Source: Flavobacteriaceae bacterium EG-1 (GTDB taxonomy: Bacteria > Bacteroidota > Bacteroidia > Flavobacteriales > Flavobacteriaceae). Taken from it: a DNA stretch of 64,000 nt. Both the position numbers and the translations under genes were made by a program. Position 1 is the first letter of the stretch, and each line of letters starts with the position of its first letter. The notes below the pieces were generated by a model. The model had not been told where the DNA came from and made no database searches. It saw only the letters and a program-made list of their open reading frames with translations. Below, one piece after another: positions 1 to 10,378 of the stretch. The stretch spans positions 186,001 through 250,000 of the forward strand of contig NZ_WJPK01000005.1 in NCBI RefSeq assembly GCF_009649685.1, written 5' to 3'.

Positions 1-1135
1 TTAAATCTCTAAGTTTTGACACCATATTAAACTTATCTTCATCAATCATAAATGAAAGTTTATTGATATCAACATAAGTATCTTCCGTTATTCCAGTTGT
101 ATTATTTACAGCAACATCAATAAATATATTACGCACTGATTTTGGCAAATCTGGATACTTAAAAGAAGCATTATTCGAATTTAATTTAATATTGAATTTA
201 GGAATATGAGTTTCATCAACAATACCCTTAAACTCCCCGGCCACTGTAAAATCTCCAGTAGTCTTTATATTATCAAGACTCTTTGAGTACTCTTCCGGGA
301 TAACTGCTAAAAAATTCTTAAACTCAGAAGAGGGTGTTTTAAAATTGATATCTACTTCTTGATTTGTATCATTCAACTGAATAAACCCATCAAATACTAT
401 AGGTAGTTGATTAATTAGTGCTTCATTTTGTAGAAAAGAGAATTTCATCTTTTCTAAATCTATGCCAATAAGTGCTTCTAAAGCTAATTTATGATTCTTC
501 AAATAATAGGTGCTGTCCATTCCAAATGAAACAAGTGCAGAGGTTTTCGTATCTAACTCAGATGTTGCCAACGAAAGATCACCAGTACCTGAATGATTTA
601 ATTCTGTAATCATTAAATTCATGTCTGTACTTCTATCATCATAAACAATTTTTGAATTCTGTATGCTATATTCATCCATCGCTAAGGTAAAACTAGCATC
701 ACTAGAAGTACTTTCTGTTTGAGAACTACCAGAATCTTTTGAAATATCATAATTAGTATGTTCTTCGGCATCAACCTTAACATTTATATTGGCGCTATCA
801 ACAAAAAATCGATCAATTTTTATTGGCTCATCAGATTCTTTAAAAAATTGACTTATTCCTAATTTTAATTGTACTTCATTAGCTGCAAAAAGCGTATCTC
901 CTTCAAATGGAGCCTTATTAATCAACGAAACTTTTTCAAGGGTTACAGTAGCATTTGGAAAATTGCTAAATAAACTTAAATCAGCATCCACAAAATCTAA
1001 AGTAGCATTAACATTTTCATTGACTTTATTTTTGATAATATCATCTATTTTTCCTTTTAAGAAAAACGGTGTTGCTACTAAAAGAACTATTAATAACAAT
1101 ACTACCACACCCAATATTTTAAAAACCTTCTTCAT
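1..1135 (-). CDS. AsmA-like membrane-anchored protein, cut by the window edge
   Basis: The reading frame starts with ATG at 1135 on the minus strand and stays open to base 1, so about 378 codons of the N-terminal part are present and the C-terminus lies outside. The protein opens with a positively charged end (MKKVFK) and one long hydrophobic segment (about residues 6-27). Long repetitive beta-rich stretches follow, with phrases such as FSNFPNATVTLEKVSL. This is the usual look of the AsmA/TamB-like family, which is anchored in the inner membrane and spans the periplasm; AsmA relatives are tied to outer-membrane lipid or protein homeostasis. Family assignment is by sequence character only, and the exact role is not known. 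Confidence 0.75.
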   Translation of the reverse strand, partial: MKKVFKILGVVVLLLIVLLVATPFFLKGKIDDIIKNKVNENVNATLDFVDADLSLFSNFPNATVTLEKVSLINKAPFEGDTLFAANEVQLKLGISQFFKESDEPIKIDRFFVDSANINVKVDAEEHTNYDISKDSGSSQTESTSSDASFTLAMDEYSIQNSKIVYDDRSTDMNLMITELNHSGTGDLSLATSELDTKTSALVSFGMDSTYYLKNHKLALEALIGIDLEKMKFSFLQNEALINQLPIVFDGFIQLNDTNQEVDINFKTPSSEFKNFLAVIPEEYSKSLDNIKTTGDFTVAGEFKGIVDETHIPKFNIKLNSNNASFKYPDLPKSVRNIFIDVAVNNTTGITEDTYVDINKLSFMIDEDKFNMVSKLRDL

Positions 1136-1282
1136 GCAATTGCTTTTTTAAAATAAAAATAATTTAATACTTATAATTTGGTTAAAACATGCATTTCACA
1201 CTATAATCAAACAAAGTTTAAATCACCTCATTATATAACTTAAAACGGGAGACTATATTTTAAACGAAAGGTTAAGAATTTT

Positions 1283-2005
1283 CTAAATCTCGAGGTTTAT
1301 TTCTTCTCCAATTTTTAGTCCGAATCTTTTTCTTAAAAGATATACGAAGAAATAGAGCAAAGGGGTGTCTAGAAATGCTATAAATATCTTAAAAAGGAAG
1401 CCGGAGACAACTAACCCAAAGAACAAATGCCATGGAAGCACCTTAAAAATACATAACAAACCAACAACTACGAAGGTGTCTAAAAATTGAGATAGAAAGG
1501 TTGAAAAGTTGTTTCGAAGCCAAAGATGATTACCGTTAGTCTTCCTTTTCCAGAAATGATAAATTGCGATATCTATGTATTGCGCGGATAAATATGCCAT
1601 CATTGAGGCCAAAACTGCTAATGGAGACAGTGAAAATACTTGGCTAAAAATTTCATTATTCAAAGGTGAAGAAGGTATTGCCGGAGCTATATCTGCTACC
1701 AGAATAATACCCATAGAAAAAAAAGAAGCAAATATACCCGCTGTAACAATCTCGTTAGCCTTTTTTTTGCCAAAGATTTCTGATATTAAGTCGGTAATTA
1801 AAAATGTAATAGGGTAAGGTAATACCCCAACTGAAATCTCAAATAAAGAAACACCAAATACTTGTACATCACCAAAGGGATTCCAGTAAAAAAATTTTTG
1901 AAATATTAAATTTGAAACAACCAATGAAGTTATAAAAAGCGCACCCAGATATAAATAAATGCGATAAGCCAGCTTTTTATCCTTTAAAGTCATATTTTCA
2001 GTCAT
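1283..2005 (-). CDS. yhhQ: Queuosine precursor transporter, YhhQ/VUT family
   Basis: A 240-residue integral membrane protein with about six hydrophobic segments. The first segment region (ITSLVVSNLIFQKFF) and the central motif YPITFLITDLISEIFGKKKAN are typical of the YhhQ (COG1738) family, which imports queuosine precursors (7-cyano-7-deazaguanine or related bases) for tRNA modification. It starts 7 bases after the stop of sppA on the same strand, so the two are probably cotranscribed. The length matches the family. The substrate is taken from family knowledge and not shown here. Confidence 0.85.
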   Translation of the reverse strand: MTENMTLKDKKLAYRIYLYLGALFITSLVVSNLIFQKFFYWNPFGDVQVFGVSLFEISVGVLPYPITFLITDLISEIFGKKKANEIVTAGIFASFFSMGIILVADIAPAIPSSPLNNEIFSQVFSLSPLAVLASMMAYLSAQYIDIAIYHFWKRKTNGNHLWLRNNFSTFLSQFLDTFVVVGLLCIFKVLPWHLFFGLVVSGFLFKIFIAFLDTPLLYFFVYLLRKRFGLKIGEEINLEI

Positions 2006-2012
2006 TAACTGA

Positions 2013-3773
2013 TTATTTAATATCTAGAAGGAACGGCATTCTAGCTTGAACTCCTTTTTGTTCCATCGCCATTTTAAATTGCTTAAAAACTGAATATGCT
2101 TTAGCACCAATTTCTTCTTCTATAAATTCTTGTTTAGCTTTTACACTAGTTCCACCAAAATCTTCCATAAAACGTTCTAAACCTGTTTTATACTTTGGAT
2201 ACTTTCTAATTCCGTATTCTTTTAAATCACTCAATTTAGCTGCTTCAGCAATTGCGTCTTCTAAATTTCCAAGTTCATCAATTAGTCCCAATCGTTTGGC
2301 GTCTACCCCACTCCAAACTCTACCCTGAGCCATACTATCTGCTTCTGAAATAGAAATATTTCTACCACTAGCAACTCGAGATAAAAATGTTTCATAGGTT
2401 TCTTCTACACCATCTTGCAACGTTTTTCTAAATTTATCTGACATTGGTTCAAATAAAGAATAATCTACAGAGTTTTCATTTGTACCAACCTGCTCGGCAT
2501 TAATACCAATATCTTCAGCCAATTCTTTAATATTAGGTACAGTACCAAAGACACCTATGGATCCTGTAATCGTTGTTGGTTCTGCATATATTTTATCTGC
2601 GCCTGAAGCAATATAATACCCCCCTGAAGCGGCAACATCACCCATTGATACTATTACTGGTTTTTTTTCTTTAGTCAATTCTATTTCACGCCAAATAATA
2701 TCTGAAGTTAAAGCACTACCTCCTGGAGAATTTATACGGAGTACAATGGCCTTTATTTTATCATCTTCCCGCGCCTTTATAATGGCCTCATTAATTATTC
2801 CTTGTCCAATAACATCAGGACCACCTTCACCATACATAATTTCGCCCTGAGCAAAAATAACCGCTATCTTATTTTCACCGACATGACTTTTCTTCGCATT
2901 CGACCGTACAACATAATCATCCAGTAATACTGTATTTAAATCCTTATCATCTTCTAATTCTAATGTCTCTCGAAGTTTTGCCTCGTATTCATCATAAAAT
3001 AATGTATCATCTATTAGACCTGATGCTTTTGCAAATGCTGTAGTTCTTCCTCCTAAAGTATCAGCAATTATATTTAGATTTTCAGGGGTAATATTTCTTC
3101 CTTCCGAAATATCTTCAATCATTGAATCCCATAAAGAGCCTATTAATTCTTTTATTTGAGTCCTGTTGGCGTCACTCATTTCATTAGACAAAAAAGGTTC
3201 TACTGCACTTTTATACTTACCATGTCTAATGACCTCCATTTTAATGCCTGTTTTTTCCTGTAAATCCTTATAAAAAAGGACTTCTGATGACAACCCCTTA
3301 AAATCTAATACACCAACTGGATTTAAATAAACCTTATCTGCAACACTTGCTAGGTAATAATCCTTTTGCATATAAAAGTCTGCATATGCATAAATAAATT
3401 TACCGCTTGTTTTAAAATCTTTAAGAGCTTTTCGTATACTTTGGGTTTGAGCTAAACCTGCTAGAAGAAAATTATTTTTAATACTAATTCCTTTAATATC
3501 TTCATCTTCTTTTGCGATAGCAATTGCATGTAAAATTTCATCTAAACCCTGCGACTCTTCAAAAATTGCGGCAAATGGATCCACCTCATTATTACCGGTA
3601 TAATCACTGATAGGTCTATTTAATTGCAATTCTAAAACTGAATTATTTTTTATGGATACGCTTTGCTCAGTACTTCCCAAAACAGTTGCAAAAATTAAGA
3701 ACATAACAAAGACAATTCCGAATGCAACAAGACAACCAATTATAGCCGCTAATAGATTTCTAAGAAAATTCAT
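2013..3773 (-). CDS. sppA: Signal peptide peptidase SppA, long (67K) type
   Basis: A 586-residue membrane-bound serine protease that cleaves leftover signal peptides. I chose the ATG at 3773 (MNFLRNLLAAIIG) over the in-frame ATG 24 bases upstream because it places the hydrophobic anchor at the N-terminus. Two tandem peptidase-S49 domains are visible. The candidate general-base lysine is K188 in GKYKSAVEP, and the nucleophile is S383 in DVAASGGYYIAS, followed by the conserved ITGSIGVFG. This is the double-domain arrangement of E. coli SppA. It is divergent from the folK fusion (69 bases between starts) and is followed by yhhQ 7 bases downstream. Confidence 0.93.
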   Translation of the reverse strand: MNFLRNLLAAIIGCLVAFGIVFVMFLIFATVLGSTEQSVSIKNNSVLELQLNRPISDYTGNNEVDPFAAIFEESQGLDEILHAIAIAKEDEDIKGISIKNNFLLAGLAQTQSIRKALKDFKTSGKFIYAYADFYMQKDYYLASVADKVYLNPVGVLDFKGLSSEVLFYKDLQEKTGIKMEVIRHGKYKSAVEPFLSNEMSDANRTQIKELIGSLWDSMIEDISEGRNITPENLNIIADTLGGRTTAFAKASGLIDDTLFYDEYEAKLRETLELEDDKDLNTVLLDDYVVRSNAKKSHVGENKIAVIFAQGEIMYGEGGPDVIGQGIINEAIIKAREDDKIKAIVLRINSPGGSALTSDIIWREIELTKEKKPVIVSMGDVAASGGYYIASGADKIYAEPTTITGSIGVFGTVPNIKELAEDIGINAEQVGTNENSVDYSLFEPMSDKFRKTLQDGVEETYETFLSRVASGRNISISEADSMAQGRVWSGVDAKRLGLIDELGNLEDAIAEAAKLSDLKEYGIRKYPKYKTGLERFMEDFGGTSVKAKQEFIEEEIGAKAYSVFKQFKMAMEQKGVQARMPFLLDIK

Positions 3774-3842
3774 AGTTTCTATATTATTAGCTGGCAAAGA
3801 TAACTATTGTGAAATTCTTTTTAATTAATTTGGTTCTCAATT

Positions 3843-4988
3843 ATGATTGATTCAAATACCGTATATCTTTCCTTAGGCAGTAATCTTGGAGACAAACTAG
3901 GCATGTTACAAGAAGCCATTTATAACATTGACAAATTGGTCGGCAAAATAATGTTGGTTTCACCAGTGTATGAGAGTGCAGCATGGGGGTTCGAAAGTGA
4001 TGACTTTTTTAATATTTGCTTGAAACTAAATACAGAACTCACTCCGTCTAGACTACTTAAGCAATTAATGGAAATTGAAACTTCTATTGGCAGAAGACGT
4101 ACTGGTGAAACTGGTTATGCTGCAAGGTGTATTGATATAGATATTCTGTACTACAATAGAATGATACTTAAGAGTAAGCAATTAATACTACCACACCCAA
4201 GGCTAGAAGAAAGACGCTTTGTTTTAAAACCATTAGCTGATATTGCTCCTCAATTTTATCACCCAATTTTAAAAAAAGATACACGAAATTTACTACAAGA
4301 ATGTAAAGATGAAATTATACCAAAGAAAACTAACCTAGTACTATTTAAAAATAGAACCGAGTTATTTTCACAGCTTCAATTCCTAGCTATTGAAGGAAAT
4401 ATTGGAGCGGGTAAAACAACCCTAGCAAAACGAATTGCAAAAGATTTTAATGCCAAACTTATTTTAGAACGTTTTGCTGATAATCCGTTTTTACCTAAAT
4501 TTTATGAGGATCAGGGCAGATATGCTTTTCCTTTAGAAATGTCTTTTTTAGCAGATCGTTATCAGCAGTTTATTGATGACACCAACCAATTAGATTTATT
4601 TAAAAAGTTTATGGTTAGTGATTATGACATCTATAAATCTTTAATTTTCGCCAAAATTACTTTACAAGATGTTGAGTTTTCGCTATACCGAAAGATATTC
4701 GACTTTATGTACCGAGAAGTTAAAAAACCAGATGTTTATGTTTTTCTTTATCAGAATACAAATCGACTTTTGGATAATATTAAAAAGCGGGGTCGTGATT
4801 ATGAACAAGAAATTTCATTTGAATATTTAGACAAAATTAATAGAGGTTATCTGGATTATATTAAAAGCCAACCTATGCAAAATAGTTTAATTATTGATGT
4901 TACTGAGTTAGATTTTGTTGAAAGTGAAAATGATTATGAAATCGTTATGAACCAAATACAACAGTATGTTATGAATTGGTCTTTTTAA
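3843..4988 (+). CDS. folK: Fusion of HPPK (FolK) with a deoxynucleoside kinase
   Basis: A 381-residue two-domain protein. Residues 1 to about 165 are 6-hydroxymethyl-7,8-dihydropterin pyrophosphokinase, a step of folate synthesis, shown by YLSLGSNLGDK at the start and RCIDIDILYY around the catalytic aspartates. Residues from about 178 to the end are a P-loop deoxynucleoside kinase, with Walker A EGNIGAGKTT at 184-193 and an ERFADNPFLPKFY segment typical of the dNK/dGK family, which phosphorylates deoxynucleosides for salvage. One continuous frame covers both parts with no frameshift sign. From memory this fusion recurs in Bacteroidota. Its stop overlaps the stop of the convergent RNA methyltransferase gene by four bases. 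Confidence 0.92.
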   Translation: MIDSNTVYLSLGSNLGDKLGMLQEAIYNIDKLVGKIMLVSPVYESAAWGFESDDFFNICLKLNTELTPSRLLKQLMEIETSIGRRRTGETGYAARCIDIDILYYNRMILKSKQLILPHPRLEERRFVLKPLADIAPQFYHPILKKDTRNLLQECKDEIIPKKTNLVLFKNRTELFSQLQFLAIEGNIGAGKTTLAKRIAKDFNAKLILERFADNPFLPKFYEDQGRYAFPLEMSFLADRYQQFIDDTNQLDLFKKFMVSDYDIYKSLIFAKITLQDVEFSLYRKIFDFMYREVKKPDVYVFLYQNTNRLLDNIKKRGRDYEQEISFEYLDKINRGYLDYIKSQPMQNSLIIDVTELDFVESENDYEIVMNQIQQYVMNWSF

Positions 4989-5515
4989 GTATTCAATTTC
5001 GACCAAATATCCCAAACGGTTACTCCAACACTTACCGATATATTTAAGGAGTGTTTGGTGCCAAATTGAGGTATCTCAAGTACTTCATCACTTATATTCA
5101 CAACTTCTTGTTGCACTCCTTTAACTTCGTTACCAAAAATTAGCCCATATTTTTTTGATTTATCTATCTTAAGTTCATTTAAAAATGTTGCATTTTCCAC
5201 CTGTTCAACAGCCAGAACATGGTAATTACTATTTTTTAAGGTCGTTATAACATCAATGGTATTCTCAGCATATTCCCATGCTACACTATCGGTAGCTCCA
5301 AGGGCTGTTTTTCGAATATCTTTATGCGGAGGGGTAGCAGTAATACCACACAAATAAATCTTTTCAATTAAAAATGCATCGGATGTACGAAAAACAGAAC
5401 CTATATTGTTTAGACTACGAATATTATCAAGAATAATTACTATGGGCGACTTTTCTACTTCCTTAAATTCATCAGTTGTAAGTCTATCTAATTCTTCATT
5501 TTTAAGCTTCCGCAT
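4985..5515 (-). CDS. SpoU/TrmH-family RNA 2'-O-methyltransferase
   Basis: A 176-residue SPOUT-class methyltransferase. Motif 1 is LDNIRSLNNIGSVFRTSDAF (residues about 30-49, with the catalytic Asn/Arg), motif 2 is GLIFGNEVKGV, and motif 3 is LNISVSVGVTVWD, which together build the knotted SAM-binding site. It lacks an N-terminal substrate-binding extension, so it belongs to the short TrmH-like group acting on tRNA or rRNA; the target base cannot be told from sequence. It is convergent with the folK fusion, with overlapping stop codons, and divergent from mutS. Confidence 0.88.
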   Translation of the reverse strand: MRKLKNEELDRLTTDEFKEVEKSPIVIILDNIRSLNNIGSVFRTSDAFLIEKIYLCGITATPPHKDIRKTALGATDSVAWEYAENTIDVITTLKNSNYHVLAVEQVENATFLNELKIDKSKKYGLIFGNEVKGVQQEVVNISDEVLEIPQFGTKHSLNISVSVGVTVWDIWSKLNT

Positions 5516-5659
5516 TCTTTAATTTCAATTTAATTTTAAGCAGATAACTTAAACCTGCTTGTGAACTTTAAAAGTTATTCCAAAATATCAACGATCACTT
5601 ATTGCATCAATCAAAAATGGTATTTTCGTTTGCATCAAAAATAATCGAAATAGACCGGT

Positions 5660-8281
5660 TTGGCTAATACAAAAAAAATAAAGAAGGTTACTCCCTTAAT
5701 GAAGCAGTACAATACCATCAAGACTAAATATCCTGATGCTTTACTGTTATTTCGTGTAGGTGATTTCTATGAAACTTTTGGAGAAGATGCCGTTAAAGCC
5801 TCGAAGATACTAGGTATAATTTGCACGCATAGAAATAATGGTGGGGATCGCACCGAATTAGCAGGTTTTCCACACCATTCCTTAAATACATATCTTCCTA
5901 AATTAGTAAAAGCTGGTCAGCGTGTTGCTATTTGCGACCAACTTGAAGATCCAAAATTAACCAAAACCATAGTAAAAAGAGGTGTTACCGAATTGGTAAC
6001 ACCAGGTGTTGCATTAAATGATGATATACTATCAGCTAAATCCAATAACTTTTTATGTGCTGTTCACTTTGGTAGAAAGTTATTCGGTATTTCTTTTTTA
6101 GATATTTCTACTGGTGAGTTTTTAACAACCCAAGGTAGTACAGATCAAATAGATAAACTTTTACAGAATTTCTCGCCAAATGAAATTCTCATTTCAAAAG
6201 CACACCGCAAAGAATTTCAAGATATATTTGGATCTAACTACCATACTTTCTTTATTGAAGATTGGGTATACCAAGAAGATTATGCCAATGAAACTCTTAA
6301 TAGCCATTTTAAAACGGCAAGTTTAAAAGGTTTTGGAGTTGATCATTTAAATGAGGGTATTATTGCCTCCGCAGTAGTGTTACACTATTTGTCAGAAACA
6401 CAACACCGACAATTACAACATATAAATACACTACAAAGAATTGCAGAAGAAGATTATGTCTGGATGGATCGCTTTACCATTAAAAACCTAGAGCTTTATC
6501 ATTCAACAAATGCCAATGCTGTAACACTAATTGATATAATTGACCGCACATTATCACCAATGGGCGGTAGATTAATGAAAAGATGGCTTGCACTACCTTT
6601 AAAAAATGTTGAAAAAATAAAACGAAGACATCAAGTTGTTGCGCATCTTTTTAATGATACAATCGGCCATGATAACCTAAAAGGTTGGATAAAACCCATG
6701 GGCGACATTGAACGTTTAATTTCAAAAGTGGCTACAGGCAAAATTAATCCGAGAGAAGTTGTTCAGTTAAAAAACTCTTTGGCCTCAATAATGCCAATAA
6801 AACAATTCTGCGAGGACGGTAAAAACGAAGCGCTGCAATTAATAGGCACCTCTTTAGATAATTGTAAAGTATTACAAGAAAAAATAATAAGCATGCTTAG
6901 CGAAGATGCTCCGGTCAATATTCTTAAAGGCAATGCCATTGCGAAAGGTTACTCTGAAGAACTGGATGAACTTCGTGGTTTAGCTTTCTCTGGTAAGGAC
7001 TATCTGAATAAAATGTTAGTCCGTGAAACGGAACGCACAGGAATAACATCACTTAAGATAGCCTCTAATAATGTCTTCGGCTATTATATAGAAGTTCGCA
7101 ACACGCATAAAGACAAAGTTCCAGAAGAATGGATACGGAAACAAACCTTAGTTAATGCGGAACGATATATAACCGAAGAGTTAAAAGAATATGAAGCTAA
7201 AATATTAGGAGCAGAAGAACGTATTCTAAGTTTAGAACAACAGCTTTTTGGGCAATTAATCGTTTGGATGCAAGAGTATATTGCAGTTGTTCAGAAAAAT
7301 GCGCAACAAATAGCTAATCTAGATTGTCTTAGTAGTTTTGCGCAATTGGCAAAAGACAATAATTATATTGCACCTGAACTGGATGACTCTACTGAATTAG
7401 ATATAAAAAATGGACGACATCCGGTAATTGAAAAACAATTGCCTCCAGGAGACACTTACATTCCAAATGATGTAATACTCAACCGTGATACCCAACAAAT
7501 AATTATGATTACGGGACCGAATATGAGTGGTAAATCTGCTATTTTAAGACAAACAGCACTTATTGTACTCTTGGCACAAATGGGAAGTTTTGTACCTGCA
7601 GAATCGGCAAAAATTGGGTATGTAGACAAGATTTTTACGCGCGTAGGAGCTAGCGATAACATTTCTATGGGAGAATCTACCTTTATGGTTGAAATGAATG
7701 AAACTGCTTCAATTTTAAACAATCTATCTGAACGCAGTTTAGTTCTACTTGATGAAATTGGTCGTGGCACCAGTACTTATGATGGTATTTCTATTGCCTG
7801 GGCTATCTCTGAATACCTACACGAACATCCGGCAAGAGCTAAAACACTTTTTGCTACTCATTATCATGAGTTAAATGAAATGGCAGAGACTTTTGACCGT
7901 ATCAAAAATTATAATGTAGCTATAAAAGAGCTTAAAGATAAGGTGCTCTTTTTACGAAAACTTGTTTCAGGTGGTAGTGAACATAGTTTTGGAATACATG
8001 TGGCAAAAATGGCTGGAATGCCCCAACAGGTAATATCCAAGGCCAACAAAATTCTTAAGAAACTTGAAAAATCACACTCTAGCGAAGAACTTACAGATAA
8101 ACTTCAGAGCGCTCAAGACGAAATGCAACTCAGCTTTTTCAATTTAGACGACCCCTTGTTAGAACAGATTAAAGAAGAAATAACCCATTTAGATATCAAC
8201 ACACTTACTCCAGTTGAGGCACTTATGAAACTAAACGAAATTAAGCGATTACTTACAAAAAATAAAAAGGCCACCAGTTAA
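5660..8281 (+). CDS. mutS: DNA mismatch repair protein MutS
   Basis: An 873-residue mismatch-recognition ATPase. The N-terminal mismatch-binding motif [14 protein letters not shown], with the stacking Phe and Glu, lies near residues 31-44. The ABC-type ATPase has Walker A GPNMSGKS at 619-626, the signature and Walker B stretch [14 protein letters not shown], and the following ATHYHEL. The start is TTG at 5660; the next in-frame ATG (5699) would remove a lysine-rich leader ahead of TPLMKQY, a leader I recall as common in flavobacterial MutS. The length is normal for the family. It is monocistronic as far as visible, followed by tRNA genes. Confidence 0.95.
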   Translation: MANTKKIKKVTPLMKQYNTIKTKYPDALLLFRVGDFYETFGEDAVKASKILGIICTHRNNGGDRTELAGFPHHSLNTYLPKLVKAGQRVAICDQLEDPKLTKTIVKRGVTELVTPGVALNDDILSAKSNNFLCAVHFGRKLFGISFLDISTGEFLTTQGSTDQIDKLLQNFSPNEILISKAHRKEFQDIFGSNYHTFFIEDWVYQEDYANETLNSHFKTASLKGFGVDHLNEGIIASAVVLHYLSETQHRQLQHINTLQRIAEEDYVWMDRFTIKNLELYHSTNANAVTLIDIIDRTLSPMGGRLMKRWLALPLKNVEKIKRRHQVVAHLFNDTIGHDNLKGWIKPMGDIERLISKVATGKINPREVVQLKNSLASIMPIKQFCEDGKNEALQLIGTSLDNCKVLQEKIISMLSEDAPVNILKGNAIAKGYSEELDELRGLAFSGKDYLNKMLVRETERTGITSLKIASNNVFGYYIEVRNTHKDKVPEEWIRKQTLVNAERYITEELKEYEAKILGAEERILSLEQQLFGQLIVWMQEYIAVVQKNAQQIANLDCLSSFAQLAKDNNYIAPELDDSTELDIKNGRHPVIEKQLPPGDTYIPNDVILNRDTQQIIMITGPNMSGKSAILRQTALIVLLAQMGSFVPAESAKIGYVDKIFTRVGASDNISMGESTFMVEMNETASILNNLSERSLVLLDEIGRGTSTYDGISIAWAISEYLHEHPARAKTLFATHYHELNEMAETFDRIKNYNVAIKELKDKVLFLRKLVSGGSEHSFGIHVAKMAGMPQQVISKANKILKKLEKSHSSEELTDKLQSAQDEMQLSFFNLDDPLLEQIKEEITHLDINTLTPVEALMKLNEIKRLLTKNKKATS

Positions 8282-8313
8282 TTTACAGTCAAATTATTTT
8301 TAAAAGAAATTCC

Positions 8314-8343
8314 TTTGCGTTTTATAGAATTGTATTAAATTTG
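8314..8343 (+). promoter_or_regulatory. Bacteroidota-type promoter for the tRNA pair
   Basis: A TTTG element at 8314-8317 and a perfect TANNTTTG box (TAAATTTG) at 8336-8343 are separated by 18 bases, the arrangement described for the primary sigma factor of Bacteroidota. It lies about 70 bases upstream of tRNA-Gly. The leader between box and tRNA contains a small inverted repeat (CCTGTC/GACAGG, 8381-8396). Confidence 0.65.
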
Positions 8344-8414
8344 CATCCGCATTACTAAAGAAATGCACGTTCTTTTAAATCCTGTCTAAAGACAGGCAAA
8401 TTAATAAATCACAT

Positions 8415-8486
8415 GCGAAAGTAGCTCAGGGGTAGAGCATCACCTTGCCAAGGTGGAGGTCGAGGGTTCGAATCCCTTTTTTCGCT
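8415..8486 (+). tRNA. tRNA-Gly (anticodon GCC)
   Basis: The cloverleaf can be folded by eye. The acceptor arm 8415-8421 pairs with 8479-8485, ending in one G-T pair. The anticodon stem encloses the loop with GCC, and the T arm 8462-8478 holds the TTCGAAT loop. The 3' CCA is not encoded. A Rho-independent terminator follows directly. Confidence 0.95.
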
Positions 8487-8492
8487 CTGAGA

Positions 8493-8517
8493 AAACGCTG
8501 CTGGTCAGCGTTTTTTT
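8493..8517 (+). terminator. Rho-independent terminator after tRNA-Gly
   Basis: Perfect 8-bp stem AAACGCTG/CAGCGTTT with a 5-base loop, running into seven T residues (8511-8517). Confidence 0.9.
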
Positions 8518-8543
8518 ATTCATGTACTAGCGAGTACATTGAA

Positions 8544-8627
8544 GCTCGAGTGGTGGAATTGGTAGACACGTTGGACTTAAAATCCAATGGACATTAGTCC
8601 GTATGGGTTCAAGTCCCATCTCGAGTA
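8544..8627 (+). tRNA. tRNA-Leu (anticodon TAA)
   Basis: A class II tRNA of 84 bases. The acceptor 8544-8550 pairs with 8620-8626, with a G-T at the first pair. The anticodon stem TTGGA/TCCAA carries the loop CTTAAAA (anticodon TAA, reading UUA codons). A long variable arm and the T loop TTCAAGT follow. CCA is not encoded. Confidence 0.95.
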
Positions 8628-8632
8628 CATTT

Positions 8633-8666
8633 AACCCTGTTAATCTTCTGATTTTCAGGGTTTTTT
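8633..8666 (+). terminator. Rho-independent terminator after tRNA-Leu
   Basis: Perfect 7-bp stem AACCCTG/CAGGGTT (8633-8639 and 8656-8662), a 16-base loop, and a T tract at 8661-8666. Confidence 0.8.
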
Positions 8667-8984
8667 ATTTTCCCACACCTATGTCTAGCTAACTTATTAA
8701 GTAATTATTTTTCTAAGGTTCTGAATATTCCAGTCAAAAGATCTAAGTATTATCCTTTTTCTCTTCTTGATTCTCACACTTTCATTCATATTTAACTAAA
8801 TTTCATAAAATAACAGTTCAGTTACTTAGTTAAATTGTGAGAGAACTTTTTAATTTATATCAAAATTCAAATAATTGTAATTTTTTGTTTCAAAATGCAT
8901 TTTCGTAGGTAATAGCCAAATAATATTAAGATATTTACTCCTCTAAGTTGAATTAGAAAAATATTAATAGAAAGTCCAATTTTA
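8667..8984. other. Intergenic stretch with no gene found
   Basis: About 320 AT-rich bases between the tRNA terminator and the glycosidase gene. I see no convincing small gene, and none of the CAGGA-type operator repeats found before other genes of the locus. Confidence 0.6.
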
Positions 8985-10304
8985 ATGAAAAGTAGTCTCC
9001 TATTATTACTAATTAGCGCAACATTATTGAGCTGCACAAATACTTCCGACCAAAAACAAAACGGTACTACCGAAACAGCAACTAAGAACATTACGTCTAG
9101 TTGGGAGAACCTTTCTACTGAGGCAAATTCTATTGGCAAACCGGAATGGCGACCAATGCTACAATATGTAGCAGCGTTACACAAAAAAAGCACGCATCCT
9201 GCGAAATGGCCATTTGATTACGAATGGGAAGAAATTGGACCTGGCTATATCTACGGGCCAGCATTTGGACATTGGGATATCGTAAATCAAGCAATTGATG
9301 TTGTAAATTCACATCCAGAACATGCTATCAAGCAGATGTTTAACAATATAAAAAATCAAGAAGCAGATGGTTTAATCCCCGGATCAATTTGGATGCCAAA
9401 TGCTGAATCTGATAGTGTTACTTGGGATAAAAAAATAGGCCATCCACCATTTTGGCCTTTTGCAATTGAAGATTATAGAAATGATACCGGACATGATTCT
9501 ATAATTAATAGCTTCTATTCACCATTAATTAGACAAATAACGTGGTTTGAAAATAATAGAAAAGCTGAAGGAGAAGGTTTTTTTTATAATGATATACTAC
9601 TTAAAGAATGGGAAAGTGGAATTGATGAAGGAATAAGGTTTGATGACACTAAAGATGGTAAATTTGCATGTATTGATGCTACCTGCCATGTTTACTTCAT
9701 GTACGAAATGGCTAGCAAATGGTCTAAAGAATTAAAATTAGATAACACCTATTTTGACAAACGTGCTAGCGATTTAAAGAAGTTTATACAAACTGAATTA
9801 TATTCTGAAAAAGAAGGTCTATTTTTTGATTCGTGGGCTATGGAAGACCCAAAGCTTAGAAGTTTAGCTTTTGAAACGCTATTTCCTCTTGTATTCGGAG
9901 TGGCTACGCAACAACAAGCGGATCGACTAATAGACGACTACTTATTGAATACAGAATATTTTAATACCACCCACCCTATTGCTACTGTTGGTAAAAAAGA
10001 CCCAAAATTTGAATTACGAATGTGGCGCGGCCCTTCATGGAATAGTATGACATATTGGATTGCTCGTGGTTGTGCGACATATGGTAGAGAAGATGCTACT
10101 AAAATACTATTGGAAAAGGCTTTAAATGAAAGCTCAAAACAATTTAAAGAGACAGGAACCATTTGGGAATTCTATAATCCTTTAGGTGGAAGTCCGAAGG
10201 ATGTTTTAAGAAAACCTCAAACTGAGAAAAACGAACCCTGTGTTGATTACCTTGGTCATAATCCCTTAATAGAAATGTCTAGACTTTATGATAAAGTAAA
10301 ATAA
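8985..10304 (+). CDS. GH63/MGH1-like glycoside hydrolase lipoprotein
   Basis: A 439-residue protein with a lipoprotein signal peptide (lipobox LLSC, Cys at residue 16). The mature part reads as an (alpha/alpha)6 barrel of clan GH-G (GH63/GH37/mannosylglycerate-hydrolase type). The signs are GPGYIYGPAFGHWDIV, LKEWESGIDEGIRFDD, WRGPSWNSMTYWIARG and TIWEFYNPLGG, with the acidic residues of the second and fourth motifs as catalytic candidates. It probably releases an alpha-linked sugar at the cell surface or in the periplasm; the substrate is unknown. It opens the polysaccharide locus but, unlike later genes, no CAGGA-repeat operator is visible upstream, so its place in the regulon is uncertain. 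Confidence 0.7.
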   Translation: MKSSLLLLLISATLLSCTNTSDQKQNGTTETATKNITSSWENLSTEANSIGKPEWRPMLQYVAALHKKSTHPAKWPFDYEWEEIGPGYIYGPAFGHWDIVNQAIDVVNSHPEHAIKQMFNNIKNQEADGLIPGSIWMPNAESDSVTWDKKIGHPPFWPFAIEDYRNDTGHDSIINSFYSPLIRQITWFENNRKAEGEGFFYNDILLKEWESGIDEGIRFDDTKDGKFACIDATCHVYFMYEMASKWSKELKLDNTYFDKRASDLKKFIQTELYSEKEGLFFDSWAMEDPKLRSLAFETLFPLVFGVATQQQADRLIDDYLLNTEYFNTTHPIATVGKKDPKFELRMWRGPSWNSMTYWIARGCATYGREDATKILLEKALNESSKQFKETGTIWEFYNPLGGSPKDVLRKPQTEKNEPCVDYLGHNPLIEMSRLYDKVK

Positions 10305-10378
10305 TTTTATATGATGTATTAGGTTAGCGTAATCATAATAGATTAACCCTTGATAACAAAACACCTAAAGTTTATACT

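Noticed and set aside
963-1151. 62-codon plus-strand frame at the left edge
   Set aside because: It is antisense to the N-terminal coding part of the AsmA-like gene.
8381-8396. CCTGTC/GACAGG inverted repeat before tRNA-Gly
   Set aside because: A 6-bp stem in the tRNA leader with no T tract; not related to the CAGGA operator and too weak to call a terminator.
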